Positions 37,501 through 47,313 of a stretch of DNA of 64,000 nt are shown here, one piece after another. Under the pieces are notes generated by a model that saw only the letters and a list, made by a program, of their open reading frames with translations, was not told the origin of the DNA and did not search any database. Each line of letters begins with the position of its first letter. The first letter of the stretch is position 1. Source of the stretch: an uncultured Methanobrevibacter sp. (GTDB lineage: Archaea; Methanobacteriota; Methanobacteria; Methanobacteriales; Methanobacteriaceae); NCBI GenBank assembly GCA_900318035.1, contig ONJC01000009.1, positions 28,383 to 92,382 of the forward strand. Direction: 5' to 3'. The position numbers and the translations under genes were made by a program.

Positions 37501-40500
37501 ATGATGGTACTTTCACCGCCCTTAATTATCTGATTGGTTATTCAGGAAATGTCATAAACCTCACTAGGGATTATACTTTTTCAGAGATGTCAGATTCTCT
37601 GTTGACTGGTGGTATTTATATTAATAAGGATTTAACAATCAATGGTAAGGGTCATGTTATCAATGGTAATGACCGGGCCAGAATCTTTAATATAGGTGGG
37701 CACAAGGTTGTATTTAATAATATCACTTTTATTAATGGTTATGCTGATAATGGTGGTGTGGTTCTTACTTCCACTTCATCTGTTTTGTCAATTGATTCCT
37801 GTAGATTTGAGAATAATTCGGCAAAAAATGGTGGTGCACTTTATCTGGACTCTTATGAAAATACAAATATATATTCATCTGTCTTTAAAAATAATAATGC
37901 TAGTGCAACAGGCGGTGCAATTTATTATGATGGGAATTATCTAAATATGAAGAAATCATGTAATATAACTGGTATTTTCATTAATAATCGTGCTGGCGAG
38001 AATGGAGGTGCGTTGTATTTACGTGATATTGTTAACTATAACTTAAAAGGTAATTTTACAAATAATTCAGCGAAAAATGGTGGTGCAGCTTATTTAGATT
38101 CTGTTTTTGTCATTCCAACATTTTCCGTAGATGGTATTTTTGATTCAAATGATGCTGCTTTTGGTGGTGCGGTTTATTGTTTTAATCCAAACGGTAAATT
38201 CACTGGTGTCTATCAGAATAATAGGGCTTCTCGTGATGGTGGTGCAATTTACACAATCCGAAGTTTATCAAGATATGGTATGCCATACGAGGTTATTGGA
38301 GAATTTTATTCCAATAGTGCAAACGGTCAGGGAAGTGCGATTTGTGCATTGAATCTTGAACGTAAGAATGCCGAGGTATATGGATCTATTTTCATGAAAA
38401 ATACTGGAAAATCCACATTATATTCATCAGGTTATTATTACCTTGATGTTCGTGAGTCTGTTTTTGTTGAAAATTCTGATAATTATGTATTTGATACATT
38501 TCAGGATGGTGTTGTCGATGGCCGTCTAAGAGCTTATAATAACTGGTTTGCCCATACGGTTGATAATTTGGAGAAGAAGCCTTCTGTTGGTGCACGGGTG
38601 GTATTGAATGATTGGCTCTTTGTGGATGTTGATTATGGCAAAGAAGAAACTTGTCCGGATTCTAATAATGTTATTACTTTTGCGTTGAAATCATATCATG
38701 CGGAAAAAGGAACAGTTTCAGATTATAAAGGTGATTTTAAGCTTAATTTGAGCTTAAAATCAGATAAGGGTAAGTTTAGTGTTGATTCTTTTATGTTAGG
38801 TAGTGTTCCGGTTAATGTTACATATGTTCCTAGCGATTATGGTGAAAATAAGGTTGTTGTTTTGGCTAATCTGTCAAAATATTCCCATAAGACATATGAA
38901 ATTAAATATAATGTAGTTGACTATCCTAGCGATTCATTTTATGCCTTGCAATCTAAAATAAATAATATGGATGGAAATGTCCTTAACTTAAGTAATAATT
39001 ATGAGTTCTATCCTGAAATTGATGATTCGAGCGGAATAAAGATTAATAAATCCATAATCATTAACGGAAATGGCTTTATCATTAACGGTAAAGGCGAATC
39101 TCGTATATTTGATATTTCAGCTGATGATGTTGTTTTGGAAAATGTTTCTCTAATCAATGGTAATGCTATTAACGGCAGTGCAATATATGCTAAAGGTAAC
39201 AATATCACCATAATGAATTCCATTTTGTTGAATAACTCTGATGTGGTTATCAATGCCACTGATTCATTAAATGCAAATTACAATTGGTGGGGAAATACTG
39301 CAGAGACTTTCGATAAAAAAGCCAATGTTAGTAGTAAAGTTGTTTTGGAAAATGCTTTATTTGCGACTTTCGGTGCTAATACAATTATTGGTGCAGGCAA
39401 TAAAACAACAGTTACTTTAAATTTAACTAATTTATACGATTTCAATACAAAGGCAAATTCAGCATATGATGGGCTTAACCTGTTTTCATTTGACTTTAAT
39501 GCTGTTGGAGGAAAGATTAATGTCACTTCAGGCAAACTCAATAAGGGATTAATTAATGTTTTATTCGAAGCATTGGGTCCTCTTTATGGTAATGTCTCTG
39601 CTAGATATGAAAGTGTAGAGTTAAATCATGAATTTGAAGTAATTTATGATGATGATTCATTTTCTGCATTGTATTATTTGATTAACCAAAGTAACGGTGT
39701 TGTTAATCTGACTCATGACTATAAATTTTATTATTATGATGTTGATTATGTTAACGGTATTCCAGTAGATGAGGCCGTGACCATTAATGGAAACGGATTT
39801 GAGGTTAATGGAATGAATGAATCCTGGGTATTTGTTGTATCTGCAGACAATGTCTCATTGACAAATATTAATATTTATGATTCATTAAATGCCATTGAAT
39901 GGTTGGGAAACAATGGAGTGATAAGCAATGTTTCAGTTAATAACAGTTACTCTGCATTAAATGGTTTTGGTTCTAATCTGGTTGTAAGAAATTCAAATTT
40001 CACTCGTGCCAACAGATATTCAATTTATCTCGAAGGTTCAAATCAGGTTGTTGACAACTGTAGTTTTGTGGACAATTCCGGCCCTTCAATAATTGGACAT
40101 AGTAGAAACAATCTAAGCATTGAAAATTCAATATTTAAGAATATTTCCAGTCCAATTTCAGGCATTGTTGAAATTGGCGGGTGTAAGGATGTAAATATTA
40201 CCGGTTGCATTTTCAATAATCAAAATAATAGGTCCATCAGTATTTTGGATGGTTCAACAGTTTATCTGTTTAATAATAATCTTTCTAAATCAGATTATAT
40301 CTATAACAATGGCACAATTCTTTCTAAGACTTTTGCTAGTATGGATGATATCAATTCAAGTTACATGGTCGCTGATGTGATTTTATTAAACGCTACAATT
40401 TATGATGATAATGAGAATGTAATATTGGTCGATGAGTTTTATTTCAATATTGGAGGAAAACTTGCTAAGGCTAATTTGAATATTGATGTATATGAATATT

Positions 40501-43500
40501 CTTGGATATTAACAAATGGAACTTGGCTTGTTGTTCCGGATATAAGTGAAAAATCATTTGCAAACTGCACTGTTGATTCAGCAATAGTTGATGTGTTGAA
40601 ATATAATTCCTCCGTTAATATCACAAGCATTGGTGATGTTATTTATGGTGATGATGCAAACATAGGATTTGAGTTTGAAAATAGTACTGGGGTCTTGGTT
40701 ACATTGATTCTTGACTCTGATGTGGTATTTACTGAAATTAGTGATGGCAATAGTATTTCCATTAGTGATTTAAATACAGGATTTTATGATGTGATAATCA
40801 CTACTTTAGAAAATGAATTTTATCAATCAGGCAGTGCTACTTCAGAATTTATAGTGAATAGAGCAGGCTCTTCATTAACTCTTGAAGATGTGGGCGACAT
40901 CTATTATGGAGAGGATCTGAGGATTAATTTCACTGTCGAAAACCGTACCGATGTCATTGCTTCAATCTATGATGTTGAGAATAGGGAATTTATTTTCAAT
41001 GGTGATGTTGAAGGTGATTCCTTGATTGTTAATGACCTGCCTGTAGGTTCATATTCAATAACATTGACTAATATCATTGGTCCAAATCATAATCCTAGTG
41101 GGGATTACACTTTATTCAATGTTTTAAAAGTTAATTCATCCATAACTCTTGATGATAAAACTGAATATGTTTATGATAATGTTTTAATCAGTTATGATGT
41201 TGATAATTTAACTGAAGTTATGGTGAATGTCTTTGATTTGGAAAATATTGTTGTGGTGGACAGTTTCACAACTACAAACTCAACCATTAGTCTTGATTTG
41301 GATGCCGGTTACTATCAAATCACATTGGTCAATGTGGAAACCGATAATGTTTTCGCCAGTGATGATTTAAAAACATTCATTGTCATGCCTGCAAATTCAT
41401 CTGTTGAAATAGATGATATTGGTGATGTGTATTATGGAGATGACCTTGAAATTTCCTTTGATGTAATCAATGCTACAAATGTTACTGTTGTTGTAAAAGA
41501 TGAAAACAATAATGTTATTTATAGGAATGATACTGATGAATTCTATTTTGATCTTTCAGATTTGGCTGTTGGCAAATATACTGTAGAGGTCTATAATTCA
41601 GGTTCTAATAATTTCAACCCTAGCAATGACACTAAAGAATTTAACGTATTGAAGGTAGGTTCATTTATCGAATTCGATTATTTAAATGTAACATATTATG
41701 GAATGTCTTTCAGGTTGGATTATGATGTCGAAAATGAAACATTATTAAACATCTGCATTTATGATTCCGAAGGAAATGTCATTTATGATAAAAATTTCAA
41801 TGAGATTCCTGAACTTCCTGACGATATGTCTAATTTAACTGAAGATGCTTATTTAGGCTTTTATTTCTTTATTTATAGAAATTTAACAGTTGGAAACTAT
41901 ACTTTCAAATTTACTAATCTGGGTAATTCCAATGTCAGTGGAGATAGTGTAAATGGTAGTTTTGAAATTATAAAAGCGCCTTCTTATGTTGAAGTTTTAG
42001 TTGATTCAATAAACTATAATGATGATTTGGAAGTTCATATCACTGTTGTAAATGCTACTGTTGTCAATGTGATGATTGAAGATATTGATGGCGGCATTGT
42101 TTATAATGAGAATGTGACTAGCTCTCCGGTTATAGTCAGTAATTTGATTCCAGGTAAGTATTCTGTTACTGTTACCAATTATGGTACTGAGAATGTACTT
42201 GGAAATTCATCATCCCAAGAGTTTTATGTGTTTAAACTTAATTCTACCGTTACATTGAATAATATATCTGATATTTATTACGAAGATGAGGTTTTAGTTG
42301 AGTTTGATGTTGAGAATAAAACTGTTTTAAATGTCAGGGTTCAAAATCAGGATGGTAAAGTTATTTATGATAAAAATGGAACTTGGGATATGCTTTTGAT
42401 TACTGATTTGAATGTTGGAAATTATACTGTAACTGTTACAAATCTGGAAACATATAATATTAGTAAAAGCAGTGATTCAAAATCATTTAAAGTTTTAAAA
42501 AGAAGCATTAACATTACTGTAGTTGTTGAGGATAATGTGTATGGTGAATTTAGTTTTATTAATGTAATTTCTGATATTGACGGCGTGTTGCCTGTTAATG
42601 TAGGCAATCAACAATTGCTTGTTGATGTAGTGGATGGTTATGGAAATGTCATGATCAGTCTTTATGCGGGAAATTACACCGCTTATGTCAATTATACAAA
42701 TGGTAATTATAATATTAATATGACTGACTGTTCCTTTGTTGTTTCTAAAGCTGATGTTGGTTTAAGTGTTGAGGTTTTGGATAAGGTTTACACCGCTGAT
42801 GTTGATGGTAATGTATTTGCCACTGTTGATGGTGTGTATAAGGTCGTTATTGGTAATTATGCAGTTTATGTTGTTGTTAAAGATGGTGTTGGTAGTTTTA
42901 ATGTTGGTATTTTAAACGTTGGCAATTATAGTGCTTTTGTAAGTTTTAATGGTACTGATAATTATAATTCTGCTGATAATGAGACTGCATTTAAAGTTAC
43001 TCAAAGTGGAACTAACTTCAATGTTATTGTTGATGAGACTAACATAACTTATGGTGATGTTATTAATGTTGCTCAAAGTCTTCCGTCCAATGCTGAGGGT
43101 AATGTAACATATAGGTTTGCTAACGGTACAATAATCAATGTTGTTGGCGTTAACGAGTCTTTTGTATTGTCGGATTTGGATGTTGGTTCTTATGTGGTTT
43201 ACGCTGATTATTCTGGGGATTCTAATTATGCTTCCGCAAGGGATAGTGTAACAATTGTTGTTAATAAGGCAGTTAATGATGTTGTGGTTCATGCTTCTGA
43301 TGTTGTTTATGGTGAAAACACTACAATTATAGTTAATGCGGATGTTGACGGCCAATATACTGTTATATTTGCTGATAGAAATGTCATTGTCGATGTTTTA
43401 AACGGTATGGGTGAGGTCGCCATTGCTTTGGATGCTGGCAGTTATTCTACTGCTGTTGAATTTGAGGATACTAATTATGAGAATAATGTTACCGGTTGTG

Positions 43501-46500
43501 AATTTGTTGTTTCTAAAGCTGATGTTGGTTTAAGTGTTGAGGTTTTGGATAAGGTTTATTCTGCTGATGTTGATGGTAATGTATTTGCCACTGTTGATGG
43601 TGAGTATATGGTTGTCATTGGTAATTATGCAGTTTATGTTGTTGTTAAGGATGGTGTTGGTAGTTTTAATGTTGGCATTTTAGATGCTGGTAATCATACT
43701 GCTTTTGTTATCTTTAATGGTGCAAGAAATTATAATTCTGCTGATAATAAAACTGTGTTTAAGGTTACTTTATCTGGTACTAACTTCAATGTTATTGTTG
43801 ATGAGACTAATGTATCTTATGGCGATGTTATTGATGTTACCCAGAGCCTTCCGGCTGATGCGACTGGTAATGTAACATATCGGTTTGCTAATGGTACCGT
43901 AATCAATGTTGTTGGTGTTAATGAGTCATTTGAATTGTCTGATTTGGATGTTGGGTCTTATGTGATTTATGCTGATTATTCTGGTGATGATAATTATGTT
44001 TCTGCCCGTGACAGTATTACAATTGTTGTGGGTAAGGCGATTAACAATGTCGTTGTTAATGTTGAAAATGTGATTTATCCTGAAAATATCACTATCAATG
44101 TTAATGCTGATGTTGACGGCCTATATACAATTGTCATTGGTGGTAGAAATGTCATTGTAGATGTTGTAGATGGTGTCGGTAGGGCTGAAGCTGCTTTAAA
44201 TGCGGGCAGTTATGACATTGCTGTTGAGTATGTGCATGATAATTATGAAAATAATATAACTTCTCCTTCATTTACTGTTTCTAAAGCAGATGTTGCTTTA
44301 AGCGTTGAGGTTTTGGATAAGGTTTATTCTGCTGATGTTGATGGTAATGTATTTGCCAGTGTTGATGGTCTGTATAAGGTTGTTATTGGTACTTTGGAAG
44401 TCTCAGTCATTGTTAGGGATGGTGTTGGTAGTTTTGATGTTGGAATGTTGGATGTAGGTAGTTATGTTGCTTATGTAAGCTTCTTGGGTGATGATAACTA
44501 TAATCCTGCTGTTAACAAAACTTCATTTGAAGTAACACAAACTGGAACTAACTTCAATATAATTGCCAATTCTAGCGAAATTACTTATGGTGATTTGATT
44601 AACATTACTCAAAGTCTTCCTGGTGATGCAACAGGTAGTGTAACCTACAGTTTTGCAAATGGAACATTGATTAAGGTTTTAAATGTTAATGAGTCATTTG
44701 TATTGTCTGGTTTGGATGCTGGATCTTATGTGATTTATGCTAATTACAGTGGTGATGGTAATTATGCTTCTGTTCAGGATAGTATAACAATAACTGTTGA
44801 CAAAGCCGTTAATAATGTTTTTGTTTATTCCTCCGATGTTGTTTATGGTGAAAATACTACAATTATTGTTAATGCTGATATTGATGGCCAATATGCTGTT
44901 GTAGTCGGAGGTAGATGGTTAGTTGTTGATGTTGTAGATGGCGTGGGTGATGTTGCAACTGTTTTAAATGCTGGCAGTTATGATGTTGCTATTGAGTATG
45001 TGCATGATAATTATGTAAATAACGTAACATCCATTCCATTCACTGTTTCTAAAGCAGATATTAAATTAGTGGTTATGGTCTTGGATGTTGTTTATCCTCA
45101 GGAGGTTAAAGGTGTTGTTTACTCTAGTGTGGATGGCGAGTTTAATTTAACAATTGGCAATTATTCAACTATTGTTGTTGTTAACAGTCGTTTGAATGAA
45201 TTTAATCTTGGTGTTTTCGATGCGGGCGATTATTTAGTTACTGTCAGTTATCCTGGCGATTTGAATCATAATCCTAATTCATCTTCAATTAATGTTAATG
45301 TTGCTAAGTTCACTCCAAACATTACTTTGGATGTTTCTGATATTGGTTATGGTGATGTTGAAGTCATAACTATTACTGGTGATGTTTCAGGTACTGTAAA
45401 TGTCACTGTTAACGGCATCACACAGACATTTGACTTAAATTCCACATTGAACTTATATAACTTATCTGCTGGATTATATCCTATATCTGTTGTATTCAAT
45501 GGTGATAAGAACTATGAAAGTGTTAGCATATTTGACGAATTTAATGTATTTGGATTAAATCCTTCAATCAGTATTGATGTGGGAGACATTGATGTGGGTG
45601 ATGATGAAATAATCACTGTAACTTTGCCTGATGATGCAACAGGCAATGTAACTGTTAATGTTGACGGTAAAGATTACACTGCACCTGTTAATAATGGAAA
45701 AGCAATAATATCTATTCCGAATTTGGGAGTGGGAGATAAAAATGCTAACATATATTATTCTGGTGATGGAAAATACTGTTCAACTGAAGATTCTGTTTCA
45801 TTCAGTGTAAATAAGCTTAAAACAAATGTCTCTATTGATGTTCCTGTTGATGTTAAGGAGGGCGAATCTGCTTTAATTGAGGTTGGTATTCCTGGTGCTG
45901 CAGGTAATGTCAGTGTTATTGTTGATGGTATTGAAACTGTTGTTCCTTTAGATGAGAATGGTACTGCTTCTGTTCTTATTTCTGCTGCTAAAGCAGGTAA
46001 TCATAGTGTTGTGGTTGTTTATCCGGGTGATGAAACACATGCTCCTGCCTATGTTGCTTCCAGTTTTAAAGTTGATGAGAAGCCTGTGGTTGTTCCAAGA
46101 GCATCTGAATTCGGTGAAATTACTATTGGTGATGATCAATCTGTTTCCATTGTGCTTAAAGATGAGGATGGAAACGCTATTGCTAACGCTCAAATTGCAT
46201 ATGCTGTTAACGGCAAAACAGGTACGGTTATTACTGACGGTGATGGTAAATTCACAATCATGGGTGAAAACGGTGCAACAATAACTGTTAACTATGAGGG
46301 TAATGAGACTATTTTGGGTACAAACATGACCTTGAAACTGAATGATCCTGTTGTTCCTGTGGTTGTTAAAGTTGCAACACACTTTGATATTAAAAACCGT
46401 GCAATAACCATCAACGGATATGCTGTGGATAACACTATTGGTGAAGAGGGAATTTACTTTGCTACAAGATTGTTGGATGCAAATGGCAAACCTTTATCTA

Positions 46501-46988
46501 ATGTTTATATTGAGTTTGCAGTAAACAACAAGATTTACAATAGGACAACCTATGAAAACGGTAGTTTCAAACCGTATAGGCTCAATATGGTAAGAGCAGG
46601 TAGATATACAATGGCATTCAACTTTGCAGGAAATGACAACTATACCAATGCTTTTGCATGTGTATGTGTTGATTTGGATAAAAAACCAATTAAAATCAAA
46701 GCTCCTGCAAAAACATACAAGGCATCAACAAAAATCAAGAAATACACAGTAACTCTTTCCACTATTGTAGGTTCATCACATGATGGTAAAGTGTATCTTA
46801 GGTCTGGTTTAAAAGTGGCTCTTAAAGTGAATGGTAAAACATACTCTGGTAAAACCAACAGCAAAGGTAAAGTCACTTTCAAAATAACCAACTTGAAGAA
46901 GAAGGCTAAATATATTGCTAAGATCAGTTATGTTGGTGATAAGACATATGAGTCCGCAAGCAAAAAGGTAAAAATAACAGTTAAGTAA
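34506..46988 (+). CDS. giant adhesin-like surface protein (beta-helix and Ig-like repeats)
   Basis: The 4160-residue protein starts at the ATG at 34506, after GGTGTT, with an N-terminal signal peptide (MNFKRIILISLILCFLSVAC). The first part (about to 40.6 kb) has five parallel beta-helix modules, each opening with F-x-A-L...NL-T-x-D-Y and rich in GGAIY and N-x-S/T. Several close with NNWFG-type segments. The rest is an array of Ig-like beta domains: about seven units with YYGDD-type openings near 40.6-42.5 kb, then three near-identical 256-residue units, then more divergent domains, and a lysine-rich C-terminal domain (KTYSGKTNSKGKVTFKI). Such proteins are a hallmark of Methanobrevibacter and are thought to mediate adhesion. 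No sortase-like motif or C-terminal membrane anchor is seen, so cell-wall binding must be by other means. Confidence 0.92.
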   Translation: MNFKRIILISLILCFLSVACVSASENQTSIECSDVDNISAIGAAYVDINEYNNSICDVTGENGSDGHVDVSGNVLSSSNVDYRNATMGVMDKVAGENISDEQGVVSDDLLSRSNSVDKLSASKEGTRDELNNLILAAKPGSTITLDKDYRFITGVKTIDITKSIVIDGKGHTIYVGYKPAFNFNCILPIGKIELKDITFVGGITSAVVSSEESCPFTISNCRFINCSSPGGGAISVKVKYNSNIINCTFKGCHGSGDSSVVRKETITTIISQACSNAGAMWIGGPVTVKSCRFEGCSAGNAGAIFAYGNCQILDCTFVKNYGGRIDSFESSAHGGAIQIAGADTLVKGCTFTENYVRIGGAIASEGVNVRIEDCVFNSNYAGSYELIKRGGAIYARSDPQLGESRITINRCAFNNNGYYKNELNCKQGGAIYFEDGLVLGTVSYCNFTGNGASKKGGAIYASSDCRSLTFKGCLFTKNKAGDYGGAIYLDSKSSTIIDCAFVDQPNAVYCDNKGCDVKFCTFLRNDNYDVWSTKQINIANNWFGNTMDNRYHDLSKLKGKAVNLNNRENLYLVATSMDKNYFNGQESIINLNMKYIRDSPTSDSKLPPFNNPAIRYVASGVNANVVSKNLYLANGKSSFKFLTDTSKSTSSLTVDCYGAKITLKFKSNPNSFNALQSMVDSCQNGVLNLAHDYTRDKSIDGDMIVTILKNLVINGNGYTVDSKNIGGVFKIEKNVNVEINNLNIVNSQSDFGAAIYAYANSMAVNNCRFVNCSVKFDGGAINMIGKRFTISNSTFINNTANKAGGSLSVAGTNTIIRDCIFINSNSGEDGCFIYLGGNSRLNLTNSIFLTHSLAKYFNKPVGDKSIVNVTANIENNWFGGTNDNILKNYNMLNNFTVKSLLYLNATPSASNIPVGSSSKIGLKFYSYDLNSMRGVALTNFRNMKFGVSLSKEGGKLSSDSIILTNNDGSALYTSGSNGVMPVEIDYELFNHNVNINQFYDGTFTALNYLIGYSGNVINLTRDYTFSEMSDSLLTGGIYINKDLTINGKGHVINGNDRARIFNIGGHKVVFNNITFINGYADNGGVVLTSTSSVLSIDSCRFENNSAKNGGALYLDSYENTNIYSSVFKNNNASATGGAIYYDGNYLNMKKSCNITGIFINNRAGENGGALYLRDIVNYNLKGNFTNNSAKNGGAAYLDSVFVIPTFSVDGIFDSNDAAFGGAVYCFNPNGKFTGVYQNNRASRDGGAIYTIRSLSRYGMPYEVIGEFYSNSANGQGSAICALNLERKNAEVYGSIFMKNTGKSTLYSSGYYYLDVRESVFVENSDNYVFDTFQDGVVDGRLRAYNNWFAHTVDNLEKKPSVGARVVLNDWLFVDVDYGKEETCPDSNNVITFALKSYHAEKGTVSDYKGDFKLNLSLKSDKGKFSVDSFMLGSVPVNVTYVPSDYGENKVVVLANLSKYSHKTYEIKYNVVDYPSDSFYALQSKINNMDGNVLNLSNNYEFYPEIDDSSGIKINKSIIINGNGFIINGKGESRIFDISADDVVLENVSLINGNAINGSAIYAKGNNITIMNSILLNNSDVVINATDSLNANYNWWGNTAETFDKKANVSSKVVLENALFATFGANTIIGAGNKTTVTLNLTNLYDFNTKANSAYDGLNLFSFDFNAVGGKINVTSGKLNKGLINVLFEALGPLYGNVSARYESVELNHEFEVIYDDDSFSALYYLINQSNGVVNLTHDYKFYYYDVDYVNGIPVDEAVTINGNGFEVNGMNESWVFVVSADNVSLTNINIYDSLNAIEWLGNNGVISNVSVNNSYSALNGFGSNLVVRNSNFTRANRYSIYLEGSNQVVDNCSFVDNSGPSIIGHSRNNLSIENSIFKNISSPISGIVEIGGCKDVNITGCIFNNQNNRSISILDGSTVYLFNNNLSKSDYIYNNGTILSKTFASMDDINSSYMVADVILLNATIYDDNENVILVDEFYFNIGGKLAKANLNIDVYEYSWILTNGTWLVVPDISEKSFANCTVDSAIVDVLKYNSSVNITSIGDVIYGDDANIGFEFENSTGVLVTLILDSDVVFTEISDGNSISISDLNTGFYDVIITTLENEFYQSGSATSEFIVNRAGSSLTLEDVGDIYYGEDLRINFTVENRTDVIASIYDVENREFIFNGDVEGDSLIVNDLPVGSYSITLTNIIGPNHNPSGDYTLFNVLKVNSSITLDDKTEYVYDNVLISYDVDNLTEVMVNVFDLENIVVVDSFTTTNSTISLDLDAGYYQITLVNVETDNVFASDDLKTFIVMPANSSVEIDDIGDVYYGDDLEISFDVINATNVTVVVKDENNNVIYRNDTDEFYFDLSDLAVGKYTVEVYNSGSNNFNPSNDTKEFNVLKVGSFIEFDYLNVTYYGMSFRLDYDVENETLLNICIYDSEGNVIYDKNFNEIPELPDDMSNLTEDAYLGFYFFIYRNLTVGNYTFKFTNLGNSNVSGDSVNGSFEIIKAPSYVEVLVDSINYNDDLEVHITVVNATVVNVMIEDIDGGIVYNENVTSSPVIVSNLIPGKYSVTVTNYGTENVLGNSSSQEFYVFKLNSTVTLNNISDIYYEDEVLVEFDVENKTVLNVRVQNQDGKVIYDKNGTWDMLLITDLNVGNYTVTVTNLETYNISKSSDSKSFKVLKRSINITVVVEDNVYGEFSFINVISDIDGVLPVNVGNQQLLVDVVDGYGNVMISLYAGNYTAYVNYTNGNYNINMTDCSFVVSKADVGLSVEVLDKVYTADVDGNVFATVDGVYKVVIGNYAVYVVVKDGVGSFNVGILNVGNYSAFVSFNGTDNYNSADNETAFKVTQSGTNFNVIVDETNITYGDVINVAQSLPSNAEGNVTYRFANGTIINVVGVNESFVLSDLDVGSYVVYADYSGDSNYASARDSVTIVVNKAVNDVVVHASDVVYGENTTIIVNADVDGQYTVIFADRNVIVDVLNGMGEVAIALDAGSYSTAVEFEDTNYENNVTGCEFVVSKADVGLSVEVLDKVYSADVDGNVFATVDGEYMVVIGNYAVYVVVKDGVGSFNVGILDAGNHTAFVIFNGARNYNSADNKTVFKVTLSGTNFNVIVDETNVSYGDVIDVTQSLPADATGNVTYRFANGTVINVVGVNESFELSDLDVGSYVIYADYSGDDNYVSARDSITIVVGKAINNVVVNVENVIYPENITINVNADVDGLYTIVIGGRNVIVDVVDGVGRAEAALNAGSYDIAVEYVHDNYENNITSPSFTVSKADVALSVEVLDKVYSADVDGNVFASVDGLYKVVIGTLEVSVIVRDGVGSFDVGMLDVGSYVAYVSFLGDDNYNPAVNKTSFEVTQTGTNFNIIANSSEITYGDLINITQSLPGDATGSVTYSFANGTLIKVLNVNESFVLSGLDAGSYVIYANYSGDGNYASVQDSITITVDKAVNNVFVYSSDVVYGENTTIIVNADIDGQYAVVVGGRWLVVDVVDGVGDVATVLNAGSYDVAIEYVHDNYVNNVTSIPFTVSKADIKLVVMVLDVVYPQEVKGVVYSSVDGEFNLTIGNYSTIVVVNSRLNEFNLGVFDAGDYLVTVSYPGDLNHNPNSSSINVNVAKFTPNITLDVSDIGYGDVEVITITGDVSGTVNVTVNGITQTFDLNSTLNLYNLSAGLYPISVVFNGDKNYESVSIFDEFNVFGLNPSISIDVGDIDVGDDEIITVTLPDDATGNVTVNVDGKDYTAPVNNGKAIISIPNLGVGDKNANIYYSGDGKYCSTEDSVSFSVNKLKTNVSIDVPVDVKEGESALIEVGIPGAAGNVSVIVDGIETVVPLDENGTASVLISAAKAGNHSVVVVYPGDETHAPAYVASSFKVDEKPVVVPRASEFGEITIGDDQSVSIVLKDEDGNAIANAQIAYAVNGKTGTVITDGDGKFTIMGENGATITVNYEGNETILGTNMTLKLNDPVVPVVVKVATHFDIKNRAITINGYAVDNTIGEEGIYFATRLLDANGKPLSNVYIEFAVNNKIYNRTTYENGSFKPYRLNMVRAGRYTMAFNFAGNDNYTNAFACVCVDLDKKPIKIKAPAKTYKASTKIKKYTVTLSTIVGSSHDGKVYLRSGLKVALKVNGKTYSGKTNSKGKVTFKITNLKKKAKYIAKISYVGDKTYESASKKVKITVK
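42741..45044 (+). repeat. three tandem 768-bp repeats inside the adhesin gene
   Basis: The motif gtttctaaag, encoding VSKA, recurs at 42741, 43509, 44277 and 45045, each exactly 768 bp apart. Each unit codes 256 residues: an Ig-like domain starting VSKAD(V)xLSVEVLDKVY, a second with SGTNFN-type opening, and a third with the VVYGENTTI opening. Neighbouring units stay close in sequence. The exact period points to recent duplication or gene conversion, and to copy-number change between strains. Confidence 0.85.
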
Positions 46989-47032
46989 AGTGGGAATTAT
47001 AATTTTTCTCACTTAATTTTTCTTTTTTTAAT
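46988..47032 (+). terminator. terminator of the adhesin gene
   Basis: The stem AAGTGGGAA/TTCTCACTT (46988-47014), with one G-U pair, starts at the stop codon and is followed by T-rich TTTTCTTTTTTT. Confidence 0.7.
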
Positions 47033-47313
47033 TCAATTATGATATAAACTCTTTTTTTGAATGCTTCCATATATTTTAATGTAAAATTTAACTGAGTAAT
47101 ACTATAAAATTTTAAGACTCATTTTTTGGAATGCATTTCCTATCTAAATACTCATTTTTAAACCCGATAAAATGGATACTTGAAATTATAAACTTATTTT
47201 AATTGGTCATATATTCGATTATTTTGTCTTACAGTTTCATCAGGTGTCTTTTTTCTAATTTGGTATTCCATCAGTTATATTAATTTTTTAGTTTAGAGAA
47301 TAACTATAATATA
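46989..47313. other. 325-bp intergenic region between adhesin and TPR gene
   Basis: It holds the adhesin terminator on the left. In the middle of the reverse strand is a 25-codon frame (47194-47271). The rest is AT-rich, with no clear feature. Confidence 0.5.
47194..47271 (-). CDS. possible 25-residue small protein or gene fragment
   Basis: The frame ATG 47271 to TAA 47194 codes a 25-residue chain starting MEYQIRKKTPDETVRQ and ending in Leu-Lys. The composition is protein-like, but the ribosome site is weak and the frame is short. It may be a relic. Confidence 0.25.
   Translation of the reverse strand: MEYQIRKKTPDETVRQNNRIYDQLK

Noticed and set aside
42912..43355. Antisense open frames under the adhesin gene (also 44694-44891 and 45948-46382)
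   Set aside because: They mirror the biased codon use of the repeats, lack ribosome sites and consist mainly of Asn/Ile runs. They are shadows.
42741..45044. Regularly spaced repeats that might suggest a CRISPR array
   Set aside because: The period is 768 bp and lies inside one open coding frame; units are protein repeats, not short repeats with spacers.
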